Of a DNA stretch of 44,233 nucleotides, positions 21,908 to 31,813 are shown one piece after another. Every line of letters starts with the position of its first letter. The first letter of the stretch is position 1. This stretch comes from Zygophlyctis sp. KS116 (lineage: Eukaryota; Chytridiomycota). Position numbers and translations under genes: made by a program. The stretch spans positions 1-44,233 of the forward strand of contig BAAFSQ010000069.1 in assembly GCA_054661495.1 (NCBI GenBank), read 5' to 3'. Below the pieces are notes generated by a model. That model was not told the origin of the DNA and searched no databases. It worked only from the letters and a program-made list of their open reading frames with translations.

Positions 21908-24697
21908 ATGAATTTGGAATCAGATATTCCTAAGAAATCAATATATTTTCTTTTGCAATTTGGAGATTTTGTTAATCATGATATATATCAAAAAGGGTAA
22001 TATTTTGTCCGAACTCAATAAAGACTCTATAATATATCGGTTAGATTATTTACAAGAGATCCAACACATAAACATCCTGTAAGGATTGATGGCATTCCGA
22101 TCGAATTGATTGATAGAGACCAAGGTAATCAATATATCTGATCAATTTGTAGAAGATTCAAGTATCGGACATCAAATGATGAAAAGAAAAAAGTGTAGCA
22201 TTGATCATTCAAGATGCTCATGGAAATGTTCTCTAGAGGATAAAGATAATCAAGGAAATGATATTTATATATCTAGGAATTTTGAAATTTTATATCATGG
22301 AGATAGAGTATCTTTAAATTCAGGAGCAATATTTCAAATATCTGTGGATGATGTATCGGAGCCTAAAGCTGGAATAGATGCTTCAAATCCAGAATGTGAT
22401 TATCAAGATATTCATTTGGAGTTTTCTTTGGGGTTTTCTAGTGATTACGAGTAAGATATTTCGGATTTAAGTTAGATCTGGAACTTTATCAGATTTGATA
22501 CCAGTACAGACAAGAATCATAAGAATGCAGAACATTATTCTATCCAATGCGCTAAGTAAACCAAATATTCTACAGTATCACAGTTTGGAATTTAGTGGCA
22601 TATATTTTTCAACCGTAGATGTAATACTTTCACAGGCTACACTGGGATATAATCTTTCCAGATCAGCGAAAATTGATACTTCAACAATCCCAGCATTTTC
22701 TAAGAAAAGTGTTTGGTCTTGGATCACAAAGAAATTGGGCTGGAATAATGCAATAGAGCCAAAAAATGAAGATGTTCAAGGAAAGAATGAAGATAATCGA
22801 GGGAAATCTGAGAAAGAGCCTTGTCGGTTAAGCGAATTCCCAATCCCAGTATTAAGGCTTGAAAATAGTCTTGATCATCTTATTACTCTACAACATTTGA
22901 TATATCAGATGGTTTTTGAGTTAAGAATGTATTCTGATCAGGTAATGAGCACGTCTTACGTGTACGAGCACATTTACAAGGCGCTCAATCAATCTGAAAT
23001 CCAGTTTGATCCAGGGAAAGAGATTAACATTGCTATTCGTCAAGAAATATATACAGAAATATTTCAAATGATCAAGAATTGGATGAAAGATTGCTATGAT
23101 TCAAAAGAAGCGTTAAGAAAGATCGAGGATATTATTCAATGTTTCTCAAATCTAGTACGTTTTTAAATCGGCTGATTCTATAGATTCAAAAATTATGGCG
23201 ATCATTTGTTTCAGAAGTGGCAATTCTAAGTTCTGAGAAAATTAGCGCTCTAAGAAGTACTTGGAGTCGAATTCGTAATGCTCGGACATGCGAATATATC
23301 GTAAAAAAAGATGATCTTCCTATGCGAAAGATGTTGGATCAGTAATTAGTACTATATTTATGATTAGCGTTGAAAAACTGGTTCAGAGTAAATTCCCATT
23401 TAGTGCGATTATTGAAGAGACTACACACACATCTCCGATAATTATGGAATTGTCTAAAATTACAGACTCTAGTTCAATAATGGTCAAGAATCAAACCCGC
23501 TTATCAAGATCAAATTCAAAATCTATTAAAGATCCAGATATAGCGACTGATTCACTTCAAGTCTCATCCATGAATATGAGAAGCCATAGTTATATCAGAG
23601 ATGAACGCGAAAGTACCAGAGGCATGTTATCTCGAAGCACTTTTGATGATCAGGCATCATTTATTTATCCAATCAATCACAGATACTTGTTTGATATAGA
23701 AATGAATATTTCGAATTTATTTGAAGGTCCCAAAAGCTGTCATTTGATTGTATTTGTTCACGGACTATTGGGTAATTTTCAGGAATTTAATGATCAGGAT
23801 CTTCATTTGATTTTAGACAATACAAAAACTGTTTAGAGAAAAATCTTTATTTACTTGGGGTGCAGGATCATCAAAAAGTATTTTTAATTTCTAGGAGCAA
23901 TGAAGGAGAATCACTGGATGATCTCAATAAACAAGGACATCGTCTAGCAACAGAAGTCATTGATTTCATTAATGAGGGAAACTTGAATGTTGATCATATT
24001 AGTTTTGTTTGTCATTCACTCGGCGGACTTGTTGCGCGGTAATCAAATCACAATAATTCTTAGAATTGCTTTAACATCTAATTTATTGGGACCATTCAAA
24101 AACAAATTCTTTGAATTCGTTACTTTTGGATCACCACATTTATCATTGATAAATCTGTCTCATACAATTCTAAACTCTTTTCTTGGAATTTATCAAACTA
24201 TATCTAAATCACGATGCATTGATCAACTTCATTTAAAAGATTCTATCGATCCAAGACAATCTTTATTATACAAATTATCACAAGACACTTGCTTATCTTA
24301 TTTTAAACATGTTAGACTTTATGGATCGGTAGCTGACCGTTACGTACCATTAAGTTCAACCTTGGTAATTCCAGAGGGAGCCGCCGAATCTAACAAGTCT
24401 CTAAACACTATAAAATACCGACAATCTCTACCATCAATCCCTTCATCACATTATCCTGCAAACAAGTCTCCAAATCTTATCTATGAAGAAATGTTGGAGA
24501 ATTTATCTAGCAAAATTGAAAATTCCGGCTGTTTAGAGAAATTCGAAATATGTTTCAGACCAGAGCATCAAGACTTTCTCGGCAGGAGAGCACATTTATC
24601 TCTTGTCCAAGATTCAGATGTTCTTGAAAGAGTTTTGATTGCAAATCGTTTCCACCTTTGCCCAGCTCCTGCCCAAGGCCTCGAAAATGCAACTTAA
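21908..24697 (+). CDS. FAM135-like alpha/beta-hydrolase (putative lipase)
   Basis: Eight exons give 864 aa: 21908-21996, 22024-22124, 22153-22450, 22476-23154, 23184-23341, 23368-23830, 23866-24038, 24064-24697; introns 27, 28, 25, 29, 26, 35 and 25 nt. The N-terminus (FVNHDIYQKGLYNISVRLF) matches the FAM135 DUF3657 region. The C-terminal hydrolase domain has HLIVFVHGLLGN, nucleophile elbow VCHSLGGLVA (Ser near residue 646; Cys replaces the usual Gly before His), LYKLSQDTCLSYFKHV, acid DRYVP and a candidate catalytic His in SSHYPANK. FAM135/ROG1 proteins are putative lipid hydrolases with poorly known substrates. The long middle is variable and charged. The last 11 nt overlap a small downstream reading frame. 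Confidence 0.85.
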
Positions 24698-25007
24698 GTC
24701 TAAATTGGATTGGAACAGCAAGAATGGCCTGCGCAACATTAATAAATTGAATCTTGAAGATAACCTGAAAGAAGACAGTCAAAATGACTTGTCCGAAAAT
24801 TGTAATTTAGTTTCCTCACACTTAGTAAAATGTGCTATTAAATCTGAAGCTGCCTCATATCTGAGAGAGAAGTCCGATATTATTTTAGTCAAGGGATCGC
24901 AATCATTGAATGCCGATTATGAGAATATGTTGGATCAGTCTGCATTAGAGTCAATGGTCATTTTACTCCAAGAGTTTATAAAGTCGACGCCGGAAATTTC
25001 TAAATGA
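24687..25007 (+). CDS. Small hypothetical ORF overlapping the FAM135 3' end
   Basis: 106 codons from the ATG at 24687, sharing 11 nt with the FAM135-like gene in another frame. The product is helical, charged and without recognised domain (LVKCAIKSEAASYLREKSDI, ALESMVILLQEFIKSTPEIS). It ends 13 nt before the CFAP73 ATG. It could be a real short gene, or an upstream exon of CFAP73: a 46-nt GTCGAC...GAG segment would join them in frame, but that donor is atypical here. I do not recognise it. Confidence 0.4.
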   Translation: MQLKSKLDWNSKNGLRNINKLNLEDNLKEDSQNDLSENCNLVSSHLVKCAIKSEAASYLREKSDIILVKGSQSLNADYENMLDQSALESMVILLQEFIKSTPEISK

Positions 25008-25020
25008 TGTCATAAACATT

Positions 25021-26316
25021 ATGAGGGAATATACTCCAATCAAGGATATGACTAATGCTTCTAATACAACTCAGGAGATTGCTCGATTGGAAAATGAGAC
25101 GTTTATGACACAGAGGGGTGGTAAATTGTAAGCAATTTGATAGTTTATGATTAAAGCATAGAAGATTCTTCCATTCCAAAAGTAAATATCTTTTTCTAAA
25201 TTAGAGATGCCTGCAATTTTTGAAAATCATAGAACTCTGCAATCTACTCTATTGTTGCAAAAGAAAAAGGAAATGGCTCATGTCCAGGATCAGTTGGAGA
25301 AGAAAAGGGCAGAATTTGCCATAAGAATGGAAGATTGCAAATATAAACAAGAAGAGTTAAGGACAAAGGTATGATTAGTTAAATAATTCAAACACTAGCA
25401 AAAACAAGTTAGAGATCGAGTTCTAAAGTTTGAAAAGTTTTTGAAAGAGAATGATGCTAAAAGGCAAAGAGCGAATATTAAGGCTCAAACTGAGAGAAAA
25501 ACGAGGGAATTGAAGGAATTGGAATTGGCTAATTTACAAAAACATTTGGATGAAATTAGATTTAAATCCGAACGAATTGGTACCGTAATTAGTATTTATT
25601 GATGATTTAATTTTAGAAAAACATCAAATTTATGAGGAATATCTCCAGTCAGTCGTAGACAATATTCCGCCCGATTACCTTGATATAAATGAACCTCATA
25701 TAAATGATGTTCTAATGCGGCATAAAACATTATTAGAAACAAATGAGGATTTAATACAAACTGTGCAAAAATTTCAGGATTCCATTGAAAAAGAACAGAA
25801 TCAATTAGCGAATTTTATAAAGGTAAGAATATGCCTACTGAATGTAGGAAAAAAATGATCAAATTCTGGTTTACAACTCTTCATTAGGAACCTCACAGAA
25901 AAAATTAGAGAAGCTAAAGCAGGACGCTTCTTATTTTGAGCAGCGATTAAAAGAAAGAGATAATACTGGAAAAGAAAGGGTAATAATTGATTTTCTCAAA
26001 ATAGATGAGAATAATGGGCGAGGCTAAATTGGCTATCAATAATTTATTTAATCGGATTAATGGAAAATCAAAAGCCCGAAGTGATGAATCTGATAGCAAA
26101 ATTGCCCCTTCTAGTAACCCCGTCGCTGCAAAAATATTATTGGCTGATACAGTATCAAATTCAGATCCAGTAACAGTCAGGACTGGGCCCGCAAACACAG
26201 AAAGGAATATATCTGAAAAGTTAAATGTAATCCAGGATACAATAATAGATATGTCAGCGGTGGTTCAAAAAGTTGAGCAATTTCTTGCCAAAGAAAGAGA
26301 TAAAGGCAGAACTTGA
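25021..26316 (+). CDS. CFAP73: CCDC42/CFAP73 flagellar coiled-coil protein
   Basis: Seven exons give 373 aa: 25021-25127, 25162-25181, 25205-25368, 25399-25579, 25617-25822, 25848-25979, 26005-26316; introns 34, 23, 30, 37, 25 and 25 nt. Exon 2 is only 20 nt. The DUF4200 signature is clear: LLLQKKKEMAHVQDQLEKKR, EFAIRMEDCKYKQEELRTK, then LKFEKFLKENDAKRQRANIK. The whole protein is coiled coil. CFAP73/MIA2 belongs to the modifier of inner arms complex on ciliary doublets and regulates dynein; CCDC42 is its paralogue. Such genes are normally absent from non-flagellated fungi, so this supports a zoosporic organism. The stop is only 4 bp from the stop of the convergent trehalose gene. Confidence 0.85.
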
Positions 26317-26320
26317 TTTT

Positions 26321-29162
26321 TTATTTTTGTTCTTCTGCGAGTAAAGCTAAAAAGTTTAATACATCGATGTATGTGGGTAGATAGTAATGTGCGGCGGAGC
26401 TTTTGAGGCCTACGGTTACTGTCCAAACGGATCTCAAATTTGAGGCCCGCAATAACGTATCTATGAGTTTAGAAACATAATTTCAATTACCAAATCCTCG
26501 ATTGATTTCTTCAATTACTGAAGGCTGATTTCCGCCTGGGGTCGACACTTCCACATAAGGAGAATGACTCGGTTCTGAGCCAGAGTTGGTCCTGGAATGG
26601 CCTTCGTCTCTTCTAAAATACTCAAACATTGGTTCATCTAGGCGATCATCTCCTATACAAATGATGCAGTCAATCCATTGACGCTTTACATCATGTGTTA
26701 AATTTGAATTTGGGAATATCTGACCCGGAGAGCTAACAATAAAAGCTGAATTTGGCTCTGGAGAGCTTTCTGAATCATAGAGCAATTTTTGTTTGGAGTT
26801 TGAAAACGCCTCAGAAGCAGATTTTGACCTATTTTTGAAGAATTCATCAGAAGTATTATAGCGTGAACGACGACCTTGATGGTATTCCAGAATTTTTTTA
26901 GTCGCTACACCTTTGCTAACCTAATTTTCTTAGAAAATATATATACATTTCTAGGCATAACTGAAACAGATGTTTTTTTGGCTATTGGATGAATGGCGTA
27001 AGTTGCTCCAAGTGAATTTTGAATATGATTCAAGCATTCGGCAGCTTGCCATTTTCCAAAGGTCAGATCAGCAAATCCAAAATGCCAAACTATAGATGTT
27101 TCTTTCTGCTCTATGTAAGATCCTGGAGTCCTGTCTGAATAATATTCAAATATTTCCAGGACTCCCTTTTTCCAAGATGTATCTATTTCAGGAAATAGTG
27201 GCGACCAGAAATTCTTATCGGCAAATTTGATAAAGCTTCCATTTTCAGCAGACATTCCCAAGTTTGGAATACTTTTGAAGATTTCCAACGCTTCTTTCCG
27301 TTTTGTACTCATCAAATATACTACATTTTTGTTGTCTGCTGCTAACCTGGCGAGCAAATCGTATATGGATTGCATTGATTTGGTATCAATCGACAGAAAA
27401 TCATGTTCGTATACCTTCCAAAGGGTGCCATCATCATCAATCAGCTAAATATTAATATATAATAAAAAATTTACTAAAAGCCTTTTTTGACTTTCAAGAA
27501 AGTCAGTCAAAACTTCTGAGTTTTTAAGTAGTTGAATATGGGATGGTAAATTCTCAGAGAGTTCCATATTTAAGCGACGCAACTCTTTTGTAAATTTCTC
27601 CACATAAATAGGAGCAGTGTTTGCCTGCACATTAGAGTATAGATGCTAAGATTAAAATTTGAAATAATATTACATGCCAGCGACTCTTCTTTTCTTCAAA
27701 AGACATTTCCAATGCTTCAAATATAGCTTCAGCGACTTCCTGTTTATCCCAAGGATTTACTCGAATAGCTGATCCAAAGCTACCATAGGTACCAGCAAAT
27801 TCACTCATAATAAGTGGTGAATATTTCCCTTCCTGACAAACAACATATTCATGTGAAGTAAGATTCATACCATCTCTTAATGATGTAATAAGACACGCAT
27901 CAGCAATCTAAACATATAAAAACAAAAAAGGTACAGTTAAAAGAGCCAAATAATGAGCAAATGAAATATCTTGATGCAAATATACAACTGGTAGATATTC
28001 TATTGACCCAAATCTTGAATTTATCCTAGCTACAACATCAGAAACAAAACATTCATTTTCATTTGCTTCTGTAGTAGATAAAGCCACTTGTATCAAAACC
28101 ACTTTCCCAACCCATTCAGGATACAAGAATAAAAAGCGTTCAAAAGCCAAAAGTTTTTGACGAACTCCTTTAACATAATCAGACTTGTCTCTCCCAATAA
28201 CAATCTTTTTCCCAGCAAACTTTTCTTTTAAAGACGCAATCATCTCTGGAACTTTTGGATCAGTTCTAATTATAATTTTTTTCTTAAATTACCTCTTTTC
28301 ATTTAGAGCCATAATATTTATTCCAATTGGAAAAATCCCAACTGAGACTATTGTATTATCCAATTGAATCCCTTTTGGGGTAGATTCAACTGATAATAAT
28401 CTTGTACAAGTCATTAAAAAATGCCTTAAAAAAGAATAAGTCTGAAATCCAATCAAATCCGCTCCTAAAATCCCTTTTAGTATTTGCTGTCTAACATGTA
28501 GACATCTAAAAATTTCACTTGAAGGAAAAGGAATATGCCAAGATTTTAAAATTATAAAACTTACAGAAAAAATCCAATTGGAGCACTCGACAATCTTTTA
28601 CGAACCATTTCTGGAACCAACATTAAATGATAATCATTTATCCAAACTATACAATGAGTTTTCTTAAAATACTTAAATCCCCCTCCTTATAACATTCCAC
28701 TATTGCATCTGCAAACTTTTGATTAACTTGCACATACTGATCCCAAGAAGACTTATCATAGTCTACACAATTTGAATCTGCCAAGAATTGATAATGAAAT
28801 GTTTTCCATAACAACTACCATTAATAGATCTAAAATACCCTTTTACAAAACTGATTATAATGACCATCCATTTCCTCATCAGACACAAAAACCGGAACCT
28901 GATCTATGGCATCCAACTTTTCTACCAATTGACGAGTCTGCTCAATTGACATTTTCGGACTAGAGAGTCCCAAAGTTCCAATCCATTTTCTAGGAAGCAG
29001 ATCTGAACTTAACGAAGAAATAGCATTTTGCAAGCCGATATTACCATGAGCATTCGGCACAAGATCCAACGTTTGACCAGGACTGACTGATGCATTGAGC
29101 GGTTGGTTTTCTGTTACAATGACTGTGCAAGGAAGGAAAAGCGACACAACCAACAAGCTCAT
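26321..29162 (-). CDS. Trehalose-6-phosphate synthase/phosphatase, TPS2-like
   Basis: Ten exons give 865 aa: 28839-29162, 28673-28814, 28565-28646, 28293-28538, 27935-28265, 27674-27907, 27475-27645, 26947-27444, 26491-26920, 26321-26460. The glycosyltransferase-20 domain has NDYHLMLVP, HIPFPSSEIFRCLHVRQQ, IGRDKSDYVKGV and ITSLRDGMNLTSHEYVV. The phosphatase part has LIDDDGTLW (DxDGT nucleophile), MSAENGSF, RTPGSYIEQKE, RNVSKGVATKKIL and GDDRLDEPMF. The first TPS motif reads SLFLP rather than SNRLP, so glucosyl transfer may be lost as in fungal Tps2/Tps3/Tsl1. Phosphatase motif II is STK, not SGR. Intron 28539-28564 fits frame and size but ends TTG instead of AG. Makes or regulates trehalose in the cytosol. 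Confidence 0.88.
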
Positions 29163-29178
29163 CAAAAAAGACTAAAAA
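29163..29178. promoter_or_regulatory. 16-bp gap between divergent start codons
   Basis: Only 16 bp separate the TPS2-like ATG (minus, 29162) from the TAF6 ATG (plus, 29179). Core promoter and 5' leaders must lie inside the opposing coding regions, or the leaders are almost absent. Confidence 0.7.
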
Positions 29179-30522
29179 ATGTCCTTGTTCCCAAAAGAGT
29201 CTGCACAGACAATGGCAGAAAGCTTGGGACTTGCAATCTCTGATAATGTTGCTGCTCATCTAGTCCAAGATGCAGAGTATCGGCTCAGGGAAATCATTCA
29301 TGAGGCAACTAAATTTATGAAAAGTTCAAAGAGGAGCAAATTGCTGCCTTGTGATATAAATTATGCTCTAAGAGTAAAGAATGTAGAGCCTTTGTATGGA
29401 TATGATGTATCGGCTCCTTCAGAATTTAGAATGACTAGCTCTGGATCGCATGTTTTGTATTATGCTGCTGATAAGGAATATGATTTAGAGGAATTAATAT
29501 CGGCTGAATTACCTCCAATTCCTTTAGATGTTACAATGTCGGCACATTGGTTAGCGATTGAAGGTGTTCAACCAAGGATTATACAAAATCCAACTCCAGC
29601 AGATTTAATGGATAGAGAAAAGAGATTGGTATTAAGTGGAGATGTAAGTTTATAATTTAATATGTAAGAAGCCAAATGTAACTGCAAATGGGGAAAAGAA
29701 GGATGGGGGACCATTGATTAAAACTGTACTCACTAGGGAATTAGCATTATATTATTCAAAAATAATTGAAGCACTTCTTTCTAATGATGAAAATGTTAAG
29801 AAAAGTGGGATTGAAAGTATTGGACAAGATCCTGGAATTCAAGGTTTATTACCATATTTGGTAGATTTTCTATCCGAGACTGTAAATTTCTTTATTAACT
29901 CTAGATTTCTAAAAATATTTCAAATTTAAGAGTCATGTGGACAATGATGAGACTGATTAGAGCAATTTTATATAATCCTGATCTATTTGTTGAACCTTAT
30001 CTACATCATTTAACTCCAAACATTTTATCTTGCTTATTGGCAAAAAAACTATCTGAAAATTCACTTTCTTCTGCAAATGATTGTAGAGTTTTTGCGTCTC
30101 AATTACTGTCTCATATTTGTTCTACATATGGAGATGCATATCCTACTCTAGTTCCAAGAGTTACAAAAACACTTTTACGTGCATTTTTGGATTCTAGTAA
30201 ATCTCTTGGGTACAGATATGGTGCTATTGTAGGTCTAGAAGGACTTGGACCAACAGTCTTAAAATCTGTTGTTCTCCCAAATGTTAAATCTTTTGCTGAA
30301 GAAATGCAGATTGCTATAACTACTCCTGATTTTGAAGCTGAAGGACAATCCTGTATTCAAGCCATGGAGAAATTACTAGTTTATTTGGCTAAATTTGAAC
30401 TTAAATCCCGAATTGAACAAGGTGAACCTCCCTCTACAGCCCAGAATTATATTCATCGTACTCTTGGACCTCAACTGGGCTTGTATGAAAAGAGAGTTCT
30501 ATCTCAAGTCTTGGAATCTTGA
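29179..30522 (+). CDS. TAF6: TFIID/SAGA subunit TAF6
   Basis: Three exons (29179-29643, 29669-29881, 29905-30522; introns 25 and 23 nt) give 431 aa. The N-terminal histone fold reads MSLFPKESAQTMAESLGL, then CDINYALRVKNVEPLYGYD. The middle YYSKIIEALLS region and C-terminal HEAT domain (YNPDLFVEPYLHHLTPNILS, then SKSLGYRYGAIVGLEGLGP) are standard for TAF6. TAF6 pairs with TAF9 in TFIID (and in SAGA in many fungi). The start has the conserved TAF6 N-terminus and no alternative upstream. Divergent from the trehalose gene with a 16-bp gap. Confidence 0.95.
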
Positions 30523-30626
30523 TTCATGGATATCATGGATTAGAAAAAAATAAATTGAAAATCCTGAAAAACTTTTTCTAATTATTGATTCTAGAGACAC
30601 TTTTTCCCTTTAGAAATCTGTAATTC

Positions 30627-31061
30627 TTAAAATCCTAATTCCATTATTAATAAAACCTTACTCAACTTTGTAAAAAACCACTTATTCTTTCCAGAATTGT
30701 ATCTTTCTTCAAAAACCTTTCTGATTGCCTTTTTAGCTGCCTGACGCTGTGAAGGTTCCTTGAAAGATTCCATAGAGACAACTTGTTTCAAATCCATTTC
30801 CAAATTATATCTAGTAGGCATCATATGATTATAGTTGACAACTTTAATAAAAGGCTTAATCTTTGATCTTTTAGCAATCTTCTTTTTTCCCATTCCCTTT
30901 GTGATTGGACGAGGTGCCACTTCTACTCCGGCGATAACAGCATGAGGAAAAGGTCTCGATGCAGTTCCCTCATCATAGTTTTTGACGACGACGGCCTTCT
31001 TACCAGCCTGTCTCCCATTCAACAATAGCACAACTTTACTAGACTTGATCAACTTGACCAT
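30627..31061 (-). CDS. RPL27: 60S ribosomal protein eL27
   Basis: Two exons (30662-31061 and 30627-30634, intron 27 nt) give 135 aa, the usual length. Conserved start VVLLLNGRQAGKKAVVVKNY, middle KPFIKVVNYNHMMPTRY and end NKWFFTKLRF. The last exon is only 8 nt: it completes Arg, adds Phe and the stop. The unspliced frame would instead add about ten unrelated residues. Divergent from uL14 across a motif-rich promoter. Confidence 0.97.
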   Translation of the reverse strand: MVKLIKSSKVVLLLNGRQAGKKAVVVKNYDEGTASRPFPHAVIAGVEVAPRPITKGMGKKKIAKRSKIKPFIKVVNYNHMMPTRYNLEMDLKQVVSMESFKEPSQRQAAKKAIRKVFEERYNSGKNKWFFTKLSKVLLIMELGF

Positions 31062-31246
31062 TTTTTTTCTTCCTTGACCTTTTTACGGCTATCCATAGGT
31101 CTTACCATAGGTCCTCCATAGGTCCTCCATAGGTTAACCACGGGAGGGTGTGCAAAAAAGACACAGTCCCCAGTCAAAAACACTGGTGAGTGTCAGACTT
31201 TGCCACTCGTCGCATAGGAAAAAGGTTTAAAAAAGATTTTTTACTA
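31062..31246. promoter_or_regulatory. Divergent ribosomal protein promoter, four CCATAGGT boxes
   Basis: The 185-bp region between eL27 and uL14 contains CCATAGGT four times (31093-31100, 31105-31112, 31116-31123, 31127-31134), spaced 11-12 bp apart, about one DNA turn. The reverse complement is ACCTATGG. Such helically phased copies suggest cooperative binding of a ribosomal-protein-gene activator. Binding factor unknown. Confidence 0.6.
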
Positions 31247-31702
31247 ATGAGCAAATCTACAAGGTAATTTCAAAAGTTGTAATTATAAAGAGGTCGATCA
31301 GGTGCTACAGGAACTAAACTCAGAATGACCCTCGGTCTGCCAGTTGGAGCTGTCATGAATTGTGCTGACAACTCTGGAGCAAAGAACTTATATATTCTTG
31401 CTGTAAAGGGAATTCATGCCCGATTGAATCGTTTGCCAGCTGCTGGTGTTGGAGATATGGTCTTGGCTACCGTCAAAAAGGGAAAACCTGAATTGCGTAA
31501 AAAGGTTCATCCTGCTGTAGTGGTTCGTCAAAGAAAACCTTGGAGAAGGAGAGATGGGGTCTTTCTTTATTTTGAAGATAATGCAGGAGTTATTGTCAAT
31601 CCTAAAGGTGAAATGAAGGGATCAGCAATTACAGGGCCTGTTGGAAAGGAATGTGCGGATATTTGGCCAAAAATTGCTTCATCTTCAGGAACAGTTGTTT
31701 AG
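31247..31702 (+). CDS. RPL23: 60S ribosomal protein uL14 (RPL23)
   Basis: Two exons (31247-31263 and 31291-31702, intron 27 nt) give 142 aa. The 17-nt first exon encodes MSKSTR and joins [20 protein letters not shown], matching eukaryotic uL14 length and start. Core motifs [34 protein letters not shown] and [18 protein letters not shown] are intact. A component of the large subunit near the GTPase and intersubunit regions. Strong call. Confidence 0.97.
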
Positions 31703-31813
31703 ATGGAAGCATAATAAAAATAAAGACTAAAGAAATCTTGAAATTTTTTCAATTTTTTTCAATTTTGCGAGATTAGACTGGTTTTCATTGTTAGAATGAT
31801 ATCTAGAATTTAA

